In this document: piece after piece, positions 16,705 through 26,992 of the stretch | Layout: each line of letters starts with the position of its first letter | Numbering within the stretch: position 1 is the stretch's first letter | NCBI GenBank assembly: GCA_024276015.1 | Contig: JAJRXZ010000003.1 | Span: forward strand, 1 to 61,332 | Length of the DNA: 61,332 bases | DNA from: Spirochaetota bacterium | GTDB lineage: Bacteria > Spirochaetota > UBA4802 > UBA5550 | Direction of reading: 5' to 3' | Notes under the pieces: model-generated | Told to the model about the DNA's origin: nothing | Seen by the model: only the letters and a program-made list of their open reading frames with translations | Database searches by the model: none | Program-made: the position numbers and the translations under genes

Positions 16705-18882
16705 TCACTTTTCAGAGTGAAAGGGGAGCTTAATTATAAATGCAGCTCCTTCTCCCTGTTTTGATTCCGCAGTAATTATGCCCTTATGGTGGGACGTAAC
16801 AATATAATATGAGATGGAAAGACCAAGACCGGTTCCGGCTCCCACATCCTTTGTTGTATAGAATGGTTCAAATATGCGTTTTATTGTTCCCTCGTTCATG
16901 CCTGGACCGTTATCATACACCATAGTAACGGCAAAATCTCCCTCTCTGAATGTGGCTATTCTGATCTCAGGTTCAAAATCTATTTCTCCCATGCTTAGTA
17001 TAGCCTGCGCCGAATTCTTAAGAAGATTTAAAATAACCTGCTGGATCTCGGTCTCAACACAGTAAATTTTAGGGAGTTCTTTGTCGTAATCCGTTGATAT
17101 TTTGATATTCCTGAAATCATACTGCTTGGGAAAATCATAGTCCTTTGATGCAATTTCTATCGATTTTTCAATTATAGCATTCAGATCGGAATATTCAAAG
17201 AGATAACTGCTTCTTCGGCTGAATTTAAGCATATTGGCAACGATTTCCGAGGCTCTCTTCCCCGCCTCCTGTATTCCGTCAAGATATTTAATAATATTTC
17301 TCTCCTCAAGGTAAGCAATAATACTGTTGATATTGATGCCTAATTTTTCAGCAATTGCACGATTTTTTTCATTCTCAGGCGACAGCCTGCTGCAAGCGGC
17401 ATTAACTCCCTGCAGAATAATTGCCAGAGGATTATTTATCTCATGGGCCATCCCTGCTGCAAGGCTTCCGACAGTCATCATCTTTTCAGTCTGAATAATA
17501 AACTCCTGAGTCTTTTTTCTTTCCGTTATATCTGCAATAACCGCAAAACTGCCGTTAAACTCACCGGACTCGTTAAAAAGAGACTGCGGAGATATATAGG
17601 TAAGCAATCCCGTACCGTCTTTATTTACCCATTCAATTTCATACCCCTCATTGTTGTTTTCTCTTCTTAGTACCATCTGCTTTTTTAATATGGATCTATT
17701 TTTGTCATCCAAAAAGGATTCCGTCGGTTTGCCTATCATCTCTTCACGCTCATAACCCAGCATACTGCAAAACCTGGGATTTACATAGGCCAAAATACCG
17801 TTCTTATCTTCCATGGCAAGCCCGTCATTCATTCTTTCAACAAGAAGACGGTACTGCTCTTCGGTTTTCTGCAGGGCTTTCTCGGCTTTAATCCTTTTTT
17901 TCTCTTCTCTTAAAACAGCCCTTGCTCTTATAAAATAGTAAAAATATGCTATGATCCCCATACTGAAAAAGAACATAATAAGAAGCCATTTGTTCCTGAA
18001 GCTTTCCATTACGGCAAGGACATCCGACTCGGGAGTTGCAACAGCAATAGACCAGAATGAATTGGACAATATTACGGGGAAATATACTGCATGTTTTTTT
18101 ATTCTGTAAACTCTCTTATTTCGAACAAAGTTATATATGTATGTTGTGACTCCTTCCTTGCCTTCCATCATCTTCTTGGCCATCGCAATGACGGAGGGCG
18201 ATTCCCCGGAGGTCTCATAAATCGTTTTACCCGTATGCCCCTTCACCGGACAGTAAAGTTCAATGCCGCCTCTGCTGAGCATCCAAGCATATCCCCGCTT
18301 TCTCACCTGTATACCTGACAGAAATTTATCCGCTAAAAGATCAAATGGGATCAAAATACTGATGGAACCTGCATACTTCCCATCTTTGAAAACCGGGTAC
18401 GCATAGGCAACGGTTTCATATCCCTGAACCGCTCTGAAGACGTCGCTTACAATGGGCATATGTTTTTTCATAATATACCTGTTATGCGCCTGAAACGATA
18501 CATCCGCTCCCATTGACTTTTTGTTATAAGGTATTGTCCAGATGATCTTTCCTTCGGGACTTACCCTTGTAATTGCTCTTATTTCTCTCTTGTGAGACTT
18601 ATAAAAATCCTCAATACGGGCTCTGCCTTTGCTGTTCATCAGAATTACGTCAGCAGATCTTGACATGTAGTCAAGTTCATAAGTATAGTGTTCAAAAAAC
18701 GATTGGATACCTTTTGCCGCCTGTTTTGCCAATACCATCTGTTCCGAATTCAGCGATTTAATGGCTTCCAGTTTAATTTCATGGTAAGGCAGATAGAAAA
18801 CATAAATACAGAATAATATTATGATAAAAAAAGTTAATACTTTTAATATCCGCTTAAAATAGTTCTTATCACTATTCATCAA
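16705..18882 (-). CDS. Sensor histidine kinase with Cache and PAS domains
   Basis: A 725-residue membrane sensor. Transmembrane helices at about 12-31 and 297-318 bracket a periplasmic double-Cache (dCache_1-like) domain. A PAS domain with PAC tail follows (~340-455). The HisKA dimerisation box has the phospho-acceptor His480 in GMAHEINNP. The HATPase_c domain shows an N box 'NLLKNSAQAI', 'DNGPGM' and 'GTGLGLS'. All catalytic motifs look intact. No response regulator is adjacent, so it is an orphan kinase here. The ligand is unknown; dCache domains often bind amino acids or carboxylates. Confidence 0.92.
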   Translation of the reverse strand: MMNSDKNYFKRILKVLTFFIIILFCIYVFYLPYHEIKLEAIKSLNSEQMVLAKQAAKGIQSFFEHYTYELDYMSRSADVILMNSKGRARIEDFYKSHKREIRAITRVSPEGKIIWTIPYNKKSMGADVSFQAHNRYIMKKHMPIVSDVFRAVQGYETVAYAYPVFKDGKYAGSISILIPFDLLADKFLSGIQVRKRGYAWMLSRGGIELYCPVKGHTGKTIYETSGESPSVIAMAKKMMEGKEGVTTYIYNFVRNKRVYRIKKHAVYFPVILSNSFWSIAVATPESDVLAVMESFRNKWLLIMFFFSMGIIAYFYYFIRARAVLREEKKRIKAEKALQKTEEQYRLLVERMNDGLAMEDKNGILAYVNPRFCSMLGYEREEMIGKPTESFLDDKNRSILKKQMVLRRENNNEGYEIEWVNKDGTGLLTYISPQSLFNESGEFNGSFAVIADITERKKTQEFIIQTEKMMTVGSLAAGMAHEINNPLAIILQGVNAACSRLSPENEKNRAIAEKLGININSIIAYLEERNIIKYLDGIQEAGKRASEIVANMLKFSRRSSYLFEYSDLNAIIEKSIEIASKDYDFPKQYDFRNIKISTDYDKELPKIYCVETEIQQVILNLLKNSAQAILSMGEIDFEPEIRIATFREGDFAVTMVYDNGPGMNEGTIKRIFEPFYTTKDVGAGTGLGLSISYYIVTSHHKGIITAESKQGEGAAFIIKLPFHSEK

Positions 18883-19042
18883 CTATTCCCGAAAGCAAAA
18901 CCGGCAGATCTTGCTCTTTTTTTGATTAAGAGAGAGTTCAACAATAAAATTCTGATCAAGAAGTTATATTTTTATAATATCTTGTTAATTTGTCACTAAT
19001 TTTTTTAAAGTATCAGGATATAGGGAGAGTAATATTTATATA

Positions 19043-22000
19043 TTAAGGAACAAACTCATAGGCTCCCATATCATATAGACCGTTCTGCGGCCTTGAAGTT
19101 CCGTCAATATCATCTGCCGGCGCTCCGGAAGCAGTTCCGGTATCAATGCCTGAAGATCCGCTGCTTAAATGATAATCGCCGTCTGCGGCGTCAACAAATG
19201 ACGGCGATGTTGATAACATATTAGCGCCAATATTGTTTGTGCCGACATTGTCCAATGTTGTTGAATATATTGAATAATCCATATTCAATGTTGAGCTACT
19301 CCCTTGAATCTCATTGCCGGTTGTATTTGCGCTGTTTCCGTCAAAAATCGTATTTGTTATTGTAATTATGGAAGAATTTAATGTCCTGATTGCAGACCCG
19401 TTCCTCTGGCTTATATTATCAGCAACGGTACAGTTCATCAAAATCAGTGAAGCATTATCCAAGCTGAAACCGCCTCCCTCACTGTATGAAAAATACTCTG
19501 CCCTATTATCAGCGATAATACTGTTTGTAATTTCAACAGCAGAAGTTGTATCGGCAATATACAAACCTCCTCCATACTGAACATTAGAATTGCCGGTCAT
19601 TATCGATTTGTCGATAGTTGCCGTAGAATTGGTGATAATAATTCCGCCTCCGGAACCGTTGGTGGCAATAGTATTGGAATTGCCTTTTATTGCAACTCCG
19701 GTTATCACAGCCGACGAACTTGATACAAGACATATCCCGCTGCCGTTCCTGCCAATATTATTATTAACTGTTCCGCCGGTAATATTGAGAATCGACCCAT
19801 TTACATAAATTCCGCCGCCGTCAAGGGTATCCGTGCTGTTGCCATTGATCACGGAATTTCCGCTAATGGTTACGTTTGAAGAACCGGTTATATATACCCC
19901 TCCTCCAAATTGATAGGCACTATTGCCGCTTATATTAATATTCGTGATGGCAACAGTGGAATTATTGATGCAAAGTCCGCCGCCAAAACCGGTAGTGCCG
20001 GCCTTTGCAGTATTATCGGATATTGAGGTATCGGAAATGTTCACGGTTGACCCCGAATCTCTGACGTATATCCCTCCTCCATAGCGAACCGAATTATTTG
20101 TGAAAATACAGTTCGTTATTACAGCTGCAGAGGAATTAATATAAATAACTCCGTCCATAATGGCACTGTTATTGCTGAAAGTACAATTTTCAACAGTTGA
20201 TGAGGAACCGGACATATAAATTCCCGCCCCATGGGCAGACACGGAATTACTTGTAAAATAACAATTTCTAATAAGAGGCGACGAATTGTCTATAAAAATA
20301 CCTCCGCCCCACATCACACCGCCGCCATTCTGTATTGTAAAACCGTCAAGAACCGAAGAAGATGTTTCACCTGAATTAAAAATAGCAACGCTGCCGTTTG
20401 ACCCGCCGTCAATTGCAGTAAGGGAAGAGCCGTTAACCGATTTTACTGTAATTGCCCTGCCGCCGAAATTGATGTTCTCCATATATGTACCGTCATCAAC
20501 AAGAACAGTGGTGATATTATCGTTATCAGTGTCGTCAATTGCCGCCTGAATTGTACTGTATTCCGAAGGTACATCGTGGGCATTATTCTCATCTATCCTT
20601 AATGAAGTGTTTCCGGTAGGAGTTCCCGTTGCCGTATTTGTACCGTCAGTAGCATAAAACCTGTAATTGATATAACTGTCCGTGACACCTGCCGGGTAAT
20701 CAACTGTAAGAGTTACCGTATAGATCTTGCCGTCAGTATAATCCGTGTCCCCGCCGTCAGCACCGCTGATTGCATTTTTTTCACCGATATCATTGTAATC
20801 GCCGTCATCATTAAGGTCTATCCAGAGTTCAATAACAGCGGGAGCATTATTCTGTTGATCCGTATATTTAACACGAAACTCCGCTGTTTGCCCGCTGCCC
20901 ACATTTGTCGGATAAACTCCGTCTGCAATATAATTTGTTTCCAGAGTCCATGTGAGAACAGGCATCTCCCCGGACCAGTTTGGAACGCGATCAAACTGGC
21001 TCCACCCGCCATGGCAGGGGGAACATATATTGGAAGCGCTACTCTCGTGCCAGTAATATCCGGTGCTGTCAATGAGAGTAATGTTATTTGGCGACGGTTC
21101 CACTCCGCTTTTGAAAGTAATAACACTATTGTTGTCATACCAGATTTTAAGTCCCGGTTCTTTATTAATCAATGTTCCTGTTCGAAGCATTACTAAATTC
21201 GTTGATCCGTGCACATTATGGCACGTCACACATGATATACGACTGTTTACACCCAATGTTTCATAATCTGTCCAGTCTGCCCTGTATCTCTGATTATAAA
21301 TGTCAAGATGGGTCCAATGTAGATTATCATACCCCGTGATCCTGAAATTGGTGTTTGCATTGCCAGAATCGGTAAACAGAGTAGACGTATGACAAGTAAA
21401 ACAGAGAGTAAAACTTGCATCCTGTATTCTGGGGCTTACGGAAGTACGCGGCATCTCCATAGGATCCAATCCTCCCACCATATCAAGCCTGTAGCTCTGC
21501 CTGTATTCCGAGGAATCGCATCCGTCACCGCAGTCAAATGTTCGCGCAGCGCCGTCAATATGGGTAAATGCCAAATCATGGCAGCCGTCACAGCCGATCC
21601 CTGCGCCGAATACGACTCCTCCGCTTGCGGGATAAGTTTTGCCGCTGTCAAGGCCATGGCCTGTTTTATAGTAACCGTATCCCGTACCGTATGTAAAGGA
21701 ACCGGACTCATCGCCAGCTATATTTGGCGCAGTAACACCGTCTATTACAGAGGGAGAATTGTCATGGCAGGTAACGCACCATTTCTCCTTTCCCGATATA
21801 AGGGCATCCCCGGTATAAACTCCGCTGATCCATACATTTTTAGCGCCTACATCGGGATCATTAACTCCGTCATAGGAACCGCCGGGGCTGTGGCATGTAT
21901 CGCACACGGCTGTATTTGAAAAATCCTTTGAATCGTTAAAGTTTATAGTGCCGTCTGCATGGGTTGATGCGTCCTCTCCCGAATGACACGTACCGCATTC

Positions 22001-22843
22001 GGTGTCTGTGATGCCCGGCCCCCTTGCCGTATCAAAATGAGACTCATGAGAACCCGATGTAACAACCAGATCAGCGCCGCCCGATACCTCAACATCATGG
22101 CATGTGCCGCATGCGCCTGTGGAGGGCTTATCCCATTCAGGAGTAATATCCGTACCCTGTGAACTCAACGATAAACCGTGACATGCCAGATCCGTACATG
22201 TCTTTGAAGATACAGTATATGAACCCGAAGGATTCATTGCGCTGTTGAATTTAATCATGTCCGGCGAACCTGAAGGAATGTCCATCTGCCCGTTCATATG
22301 GGAGCTATCTGTCCTGTAGTCTTTATGGCATTCTTCACAATCATATGCAGCATCGGTAACATGGCGGCTGTGAGCTCCACTTGTGAGAGGGTCAATTGTT
22401 GTTCCTGATGCATGGCAGTCAATACAGGTGAGAGTTGATGTTGTGTACCAGTTCAGAGACCCGTGGCATTTCAGGTTATTGCACGTTGAAGAACTGTTAT
22501 CCCAATATGTTGTTAGGTCTGTTCTGCTTGCCGTGCTGTTAAAATAGACAATGACTGCACTGCTGTCTACATCGAGCTTCCCGTTTTTATGATTTTTATT
22601 GTCAATGTAATTATAATGGCAATATGTACAATCAAATCCCCTTGCAAGGTGCACACTGTGCTTACCTGTTTCGGGAGTCCTTTTTTGCAATAGAGTTGCA
22701 GGGTGGCATTCAAGGGCACTGCACCCGGAATTCTCTTCTTTTAAGGGTTCCTTTAATTTACTGCAGCCGAAATTTAAGAATATCAAAAGAGTAATTCCTA
22801 AAAAATTAATTAGTTTCAACTTTTTTATTTCCAGCAACTTCAT
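19043..22843 (-). CDS. Multihaem cytochrome c/beta-helix lipoprotein
   Basis: A 1266-residue lipoprotein (lipobox LNFGC, Cys27). Residues ~40-640 carry 14 candidate haem sites: 11 CxxCH motifs and 3 CxxxxCH motifs (CSALECH, CNNLKCH, CTDLACH). The mixed spacing matches the Geobacter-type CxxxxCH...CxxCH repeat. Residues ~655-770 form an Asp-rich beta-sandwich-like module. From 'YSTIQAAIDD' (~785) onward there is a right-handed beta-helix of about 20 Asn/Ser/Gly-rich rungs, ending 'DIDGTSRPQNGLYDMGAYEF'. Such haem lipoproteins usually sit at the outer surface and pass electrons to minerals or other cells. The beta-helix may anchor or bind polysaccharide. No cytochrome-maturation genes lie nearby. 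Confidence 0.88.
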   Translation of the reverse strand: MKLLEIKKLKLINFLGITLLIFLNFGCSKLKEPLKEENSGCSALECHPATLLQKRTPETGKHSVHLARGFDCTYCHYNYIDNKNHKNGKLDVDSSAVIVYFNSTASRTDLTTYWDNSSSTCNNLKCHGSLNWYTTSTLTCIDCHASGTTIDPLTSGAHSRHVTDAAYDCEECHKDYRTDSSHMNGQMDIPSGSPDMIKFNSAMNPSGSYTVSSKTCTDLACHGLSLSSQGTDITPEWDKPSTGACGTCHDVEVSGGADLVVTSGSHESHFDTARGPGITDTECGTCHSGEDASTHADGTINFNDSKDFSNTAVCDTCHSPGGSYDGVNDPDVGAKNVWISGVYTGDALISGKEKWCVTCHDNSPSVIDGVTAPNIAGDESGSFTYGTGYGYYKTGHGLDSGKTYPASGGVVFGAGIGCDGCHDLAFTHIDGAARTFDCGDGCDSSEYRQSYRLDMVGGLDPMEMPRTSVSPRIQDASFTLCFTCHTSTLFTDSGNANTNFRITGYDNLHWTHLDIYNQRYRADWTDYETLGVNSRISCVTCHNVHGSTNLVMLRTGTLINKEPGLKIWYDNNSVITFKSGVEPSPNNITLIDSTGYYWHESSASNICSPCHGGWSQFDRVPNWSGEMPVLTWTLETNYIADGVYPTNVGSGQTAEFRVKYTDQQNNAPAVIELWIDLNDDGDYNDIGEKNAISGADGGDTDYTDGKIYTVTLTVDYPAGVTDSYINYRFYATDGTNTATGTPTGNTSLRIDENNAHDVPSEYSTIQAAIDDTDNDNITTVLVDDGTYMENINFGGRAITVKSVNGSSLTAIDGGSNGSVAIFNSGETSSSVLDGFTIQNGGGVMWGGGIFIDNSSPLIRNCYFTSNSVSAHGAGIYMSGSSSTVENCTFSNNSAIMDGVIYINSSAAVITNCIFTNNSVRYGGGIYVRDSGSTVNISDTSISDNTAKAGTTGFGGGLCINNSTVAITNINISGNSAYQFGGGVYITGSSNVTISGNSVINGNSTDTLDGGGIYVNGSILNITGGTVNNNIGRNGSGICLVSSSSAVITGVAIKGNSNTIATNGSGGGIIITNSTATIDKSIMTGNSNVQYGGGLYIADTTSAVEITNSIIADNRAEYFSYSEGGGFSLDNASLILMNCTVADNISQRNGSAIRTLNSSIITITNTIFDGNSANTTGNEIQGSSSTLNMDYSIYSTTLDNVGTNNIGANMLSTSPSFVDAADGDYHLSSGSSGIDTGTASGAPADDIDGTSRPQNGLYDMGAYEFVP

Positions 22844-23258
22844 AATTTCCTTTTAAAGTCTATTATATAATATCATTATTCAATTCAACACTATTCTATG
22901 CGCACAGAACAAGCCTTCAATATTAAACATAATATATACGATGTGATGATTTTTGTAAATAGGTACATGTACATATAGATCATCAAAAAATATTACATTC
23001 TTGCAAGTAAGTATTTATCCCTAATCAAAGTATTGCGTAAATAATTGCCAACTTCATACAATAAAAGTGTCGAATAATTGTTAGCATCAAATTTACTTGC
23101 GATCTTTTGTCTCTAAATCTATAATGAAAAAACGAATAGAGGCAGATTATGCAAATTTATATGTTATCTATGTCTTGAGGTCGGACAAATACTAACTAAA
23201 CAGGGATACCATGCAATTTGCCGATACCCCTGAAAAAGTTCGGAAATATCCGATTAAG

Positions 23259-23332
23259 CACGCCTGACAGGATTCGAACCTGTGACCTACGGATTAGAAA
23301 TCCGTTGCTCTATCCAGCTGAGCTACAGGCGC
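23259..23332 (-). tRNA. tRNA-Arg (anticodon TCT)
   Basis: On the minus strand the sequence begins GCGCCTGTAGCTCAGCTGG and folds as a full cloverleaf. The anticodon stem ACGGA/TCCGT encloses the loop TTTCTAA with anticodon TCT. The T-loop is TTCGAAT. The acceptor stem closes with one G-T pair; CCA is not encoded. The 22844-23258 gap before it holds no other feature I could support. Confidence 0.95.
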
Positions 23333-23359
23333 ATATTAAAATCCGACGGATTTCCTATG

Positions 23360-23433
23360 TCGGGGCGAGAGGATTCGAACCTCCGACACCATGGTCCCAA
23401 ACCATGTGCGCTACCGGACTGCGCCACGCCCCG
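23360..23433 (-). tRNA. tRNA-Pro (anticodon TGG)
   Basis: Minus-strand cloverleaf with a 7-bp acceptor stem CGGGGCG/CGCCCCG, anticodon stem CATGG/CCATG around the loop TTTGGGA (anticodon TGG), and T-loop TTCGAAT. It lies 27 nt from tRNA-Arg, so they are probably one transcript. Confidence 0.95.
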
Positions 23434-23681
23434 GTACCAAATGCAAATTAAATTCAACACATATATTGTCAATATATTTTTAAATTTTCAGAATAAAATA
23501 ATTGTTCACTTTTTTATGACAAAAAAAATATTATTATGGCCCTGTATGCGGTCTATATTGATCCTAACTCTGTTTAAAACCTTAGATTTAGGGTATACAC
23601 CGCAAAATTTTTATTGACTGACAATCAAATGTCCTATAAAGATTATACTATAAAACTAACCTATCAAAGGCTGTTATAACT

Positions 23682-25994
23682 ATGGATAAAAACTCATCAA
23701 ACAATAAAGACAATAAAAAACCGAAACTAAAAGAAGTAATTCAAAAGAAAAAAGAAGGTATAAAATCATTTATCAATAATGCGCTGCTCGGTGAAAAGAC
23801 CTACAATAAAATTTACGATAAAATAATCAACTTTGTTAAGGTTTTTATCGTTGCATCAAGAAAATTTATGGTAGACGATTGCCTTACAAAGGCATCTTCA
23901 ACTGCATACACAATTATTGTCTCATTTATTCCAACGTTGACAGTGGTACTGACATTTTATACAATATTTTCCGGAGTGGAAGGCCAAAAAGACGAACTCT
24001 TCAGAAGAATTTCACTCTTTATGGTTGAACATAACATCAAAATAAATATCGATCCTGTTTTCTCGGCAATATCGGGGCTTGTTGACAATGCAGCCAGTAT
24101 CGGAGGGATCGGTGCAGTAATAATGATCTTTTCAGCAACCGCAATGCTAAGATCCCTGGAAAAATCACTCAATTCCATCTGGAAAGTGAAAAAAATGAGA
24201 TCATTCCTGATGAAAATTGTCTTTTACTGGGCAGCCCTGACTCTGGGGCCTGCCATGCTCATTGCAGGAACAACTGTAGCAACAAAAGTAACGGAATTCT
24301 TTTCATCACCCGATTATAATTCGGCTTACATAACAAAATCAAACAGAATGTGGGTAGTAGGCTCAAAATCGAATATCTTATACTCTGATAAAAACAGATT
24401 CAAATTTAAAAAGATCACGACAGAAATGATCGACTTCGATAACCAGAGAGTTTACAAATATGATAAAGAATTAAAGGATTTTACTCTCAGTGAGATCCGA
24501 TTTGAGCCTCTGGAGTACAAATCCGTAAAATTCAAAGATATTCAGTTTATCGGAAAAGAAGGATGGGTAGTGGGCAACAAAGGAATCTTGCTGCATACAA
24601 ACTCAGGCGGAGCAACATGGACGCTGAGAAAGCTGGATGACTATAAACTCAATGACATATATATGATAAACGATAAAAGGGGGTTCATAGCGGCAAACAA
24701 CGGAATTATACTCAGCACCGAAGACGGGGGTAAAACATGGAAATTAAAGGAATGGCCGGGAGTCACGGCAAACTTTGTATCCATTACATTTAATAAAAAC
24801 CTGGGTATAATCACCGGGAGCCGAGGCACAATTCTCTACACCGACACAAAGGGTGAAAAATGGGATTTAAAAATTATTGAAAAGGCCAAACGGAAAGACA
24901 AGTATGTTGATATCAATAACGCATTTTTTATCAACTCTTCTTACATCTGGTTAAACGGAGATGAGGGCATTAACCTTTTCAGCAGCAACCGCGGCAAAAA
25001 CTGGGTTGTAAAAAGATTCAAAGAATATGATTACCACGCATCCTATTTTTTTAACAAGAATAAGGGATTTATTGCCGGCAGCAAAGGAAGGATAATTTAT
25101 ACTGAAGACGGCGGAGAAAACTGGAAAATAGATAAACTTGAAACATATAAGATCAATAAGATCATATATAAGGATAAAAAACTCTGGGTATTCGGAGATA
25201 CAGGCTTAATAAAGGTCTCTGACAATAACGGCAAAACCTGGTCGGGGATGGAAGGGAAAAGCTTTATTGCAATGCTTATCAATTTCTTTGCCCCGTTTTT
25301 ATTTATATGGCTTCTCTTCGCTTTTACCTATATGGCAATGCCAAACACAAAAGTGCCTTTCAAGTTTGCATCACTGGGAGCCGCTTTTACAGGCGCGCTA
25401 TGGGTTGCCTTTATACTGCTCTTTATCTATTATATAAAAGCTTTTGCCAAAGGAACTTTTGCAATATACGGCACACTTGCATCAATTCCTCTATTCCTGT
25501 TAATGATATACTCCTCAACTGTTATAGTTCTATATGGAGCAGAAGTTGCATATACTTTAATGTATCCCGATACTTACAGAAATCTGCGTAAAACATTAAA
25601 AGGTAAAAAAAATATTTATGTATATCACGGGATTGCGATTCTCTACTATATCTATAAAAAATTTGAAAAAGGAAGAGGCCCCACAACAGAGAAGGAGTTG
25701 ATCAGTATTACTTCTCAGAGCAGCGAAGAGGCCGAACTCTTTTTAAATATATTCATGGAAGAAAACCTGATAATAAAAAATGAAGATTCCGGTTATGTCC
25801 CCGCAAATTCGTCTCAAAATGTGAAGATCTCAGATGTAATAGATATGATTCACAACATCTCTCTGGAAATTCCCGGAACGGTTAAAACTTCGGGACTTAA
25901 AAACTATGTAAGAGAAATTTTTATTGAGATTGCGCTATGCAGAAACAAAGTAATCGGCGATACTACACTCAAAGAAGTAATAGGCAAGGTTTAA
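23682..25994 (+). CDS. YihY-family membrane protein with inserted YCF48-like propeller
   Basis: A 770-residue fusion. Residues ~50-210 are the first part of the YihY/BrkB inner-membrane family (formerly miscalled RNase BN). Residues ~525-640 are the rest, including 'FTYMAMPNTKVPFK', 'IYGTLASIP' and 'VLYGAEVAY'. Between them (~215-522) lies a soluble BNR/YCF48-like beta-propeller with at least six 'DGGKTW'-type turns (NSGGATW, EDGGKTW, EDGGENW, DNNGKTW). The last ~130 residues resemble the helical, winged-helix tail of long YihY proteins. The propeller sits where family members have a short loop between helices, so it would project from the membrane face. Reading frame is continuous. Function of YihY proteins is not settled. 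Confidence 0.88.
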   Translation: MDKNSSNNKDNKKPKLKEVIQKKKEGIKSFINNALLGEKTYNKIYDKIINFVKVFIVASRKFMVDDCLTKASSTAYTIIVSFIPTLTVVLTFYTIFSGVEGQKDELFRRISLFMVEHNIKINIDPVFSAISGLVDNAASIGGIGAVIMIFSATAMLRSLEKSLNSIWKVKKMRSFLMKIVFYWAALTLGPAMLIAGTTVATKVTEFFSSPDYNSAYITKSNRMWVVGSKSNILYSDKNRFKFKKITTEMIDFDNQRVYKYDKELKDFTLSEIRFEPLEYKSVKFKDIQFIGKEGWVVGNKGILLHTNSGGATWTLRKLDDYKLNDIYMINDKRGFIAANNGIILSTEDGGKTWKLKEWPGVTANFVSITFNKNLGIITGSRGTILYTDTKGEKWDLKIIEKAKRKDKYVDINNAFFINSSYIWLNGDEGINLFSSNRGKNWVVKRFKEYDYHASYFFNKNKGFIAGSKGRIIYTEDGGENWKIDKLETYKINKIIYKDKKLWVFGDTGLIKVSDNNGKTWSGMEGKSFIAMLINFFAPFLFIWLLFAFTYMAMPNTKVPFKFASLGAAFTGALWVAFILLFIYYIKAFAKGTFAIYGTLASIPLFLLMIYSSTVIVLYGAEVAYTLMYPDTYRNLRKTLKGKKNIYVYHGIAILYYIYKKFEKGRGPTTEKELISITSQSSEEAELFLNIFMEENLIIKNEDSGYVPANSSQNVKISDVIDMIHNISLEIPGTVKTSGLKNYVREIFIEIALCRNKVIGDTTLKEVIGKV

Positions 25995-26098
25995 AAGCGC
26001 CTCTCAGAAATCGTGCCGGATGAGTAAAATCGTTTGAACCATTTTTTCGCATCTTGCCGCGCATTTCATGATCAATTCAGAATCAAGCAGTGGGAGTA

Positions 26099-26233
26099 TT
26101 AGTGCGTATAAAATCCGAATATAAAGGGAATGCCTATCACATTTCCTCTTATATCGGAAGGGACTCTCCCGAAGTTTTTTGAAAGCTTTATTGCGTCAAT
26201 ACACGATTTGTTCAATTCTCTGTATCCCTGAGA
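26099..26233 (-). pseudogene. In-frame C-terminal remnant of the TonB-like gene
   Basis: Directly beyond the TAA stop of the 26234-26992 gene, 44 more codons in the same frame read as a typical TonB C terminus: 'GYRELNKSCIDAIKLSKNF' followed by 'VIGIPFIFGFYTH' and a stop at 26099-26101. This pattern (S-x-G-Y-x-x-L-D/N...A...F...P...IPFxF) is what the family has after the strand where the upstream ORF ends. One sense codon has become TAA (26234-26236). Confidence 0.7.
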
Positions 26234-26992
26234 TTATATAAGATAAACTTTAAGCACATCGCCTCTTCTGTTCATAGTAAAAAATATCTTAACACGCTGG
26301 CTTGGTATAGACAGATAGCGTTCATATCCTCTGGCAGTGCTGAAAGTTCTTGTTACAGGATTATACCCGCCAAAAGCAACATTTGTCATGCCGGGGAGAA
26401 ACCAGTTGGATGCAATTTTTTCCTTCATAGCCTTAAAATATTTGAAATTCTTAAACTTTGCAGTATTATAAGAAAACTCACCGGTATTTGAATAAAAAAT
26501 GGCATTCTTCATTGTAATATCATTTTTATCGGGGATCCTGATATTGTAAGAGGTGCCTTCATTGCCGTAGATGTCTTTGGGAGGAATATATTTTCGGATG
26601 AAAAGAGCAATTTCGCTCTTTTCATTAAGAATAACATTGCTAACCTTTATCGGTTTTGTATATGTCATAGACTGACCAACAGAAGTGCGCCCTCTTTTCA
26701 GATGAAAATCCAATGAATTATTAAGCCATCTGTCACCTTTTTCCTTTGTAATATATCCTCTTGCAGTGGAATCCCTGTCAGAGAGCAGTGTTTTGTCCCT
26801 TATATTTCTTTCATCATTCTGATTGATATTGACTATTATGTCCCGTCCGCGAAAAAGTAAAGCCCCCCGCCCTTTCTCAAGTTTCGGCAGATCATGGAAA
26901 TTCGGTAAGATAATACCAATAAAAACAACAACATGCAGAAAAAAAGATATAAGTAATACAAGGGAAAACCTTATTTCTGCACTCTTTTCCAT
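26234..26992 (-). CDS. TonB-family protein, truncated by in-frame TAA
   Basis: A 252-residue ORF with a short cytoplasmic N terminus, one transmembrane helix (~10-30) and a periplasmic segment. The end, 'RVKIFFTMNRRGDVLKVYLI', contains the first half of the TonB C-terminal fold, the domain that contacts outer-membrane receptors or, in TonB-like proteins, other envelope partners. The stop falls just before the second half, which continues in frame to 26101. The linker is not Pro-rich, unusual for a true TonB. No ExbB/ExbD genes are near. It may be a recent pseudogene, a sequencing error, or a natural readthrough. Confidence 0.75.
   Translation of the reverse strand: MEKSAEIRFSLVLLISFFLHVVVFIGIILPNFHDLPKLEKGRGALLFRGRDIIVNINQNDERNIRDKTLLSDRDSTARGYITKEKGDRWLNNSLDFHLKRGRTSVGQSMTYTKPIKVSNVILNEKSEIALFIRKYIPPKDIYGNEGTSYNIRIPDKNDITMKNAIFYSNTGEFSYNTAKFKNFKYFKAMKEKIASNWFLPGMTNVAFGGYNPVTRTFSTARGYERYLSIPSQRVKIFFTMNRRGDVLKVYLI

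Noticed and set aside
19043-22843. Tandem repeats in the beta-helix region as a CRISPR-like array
   Set aside because: Repeats are protein rungs that vary in DNA sequence and keep the frame; there is no constant repeat with spacers.
23682-25994. Ribonuclease BN function for the YihY-like protein
   Set aside because: The old RNase BN label belongs to another gene family; this membrane family has no established nuclease activity.
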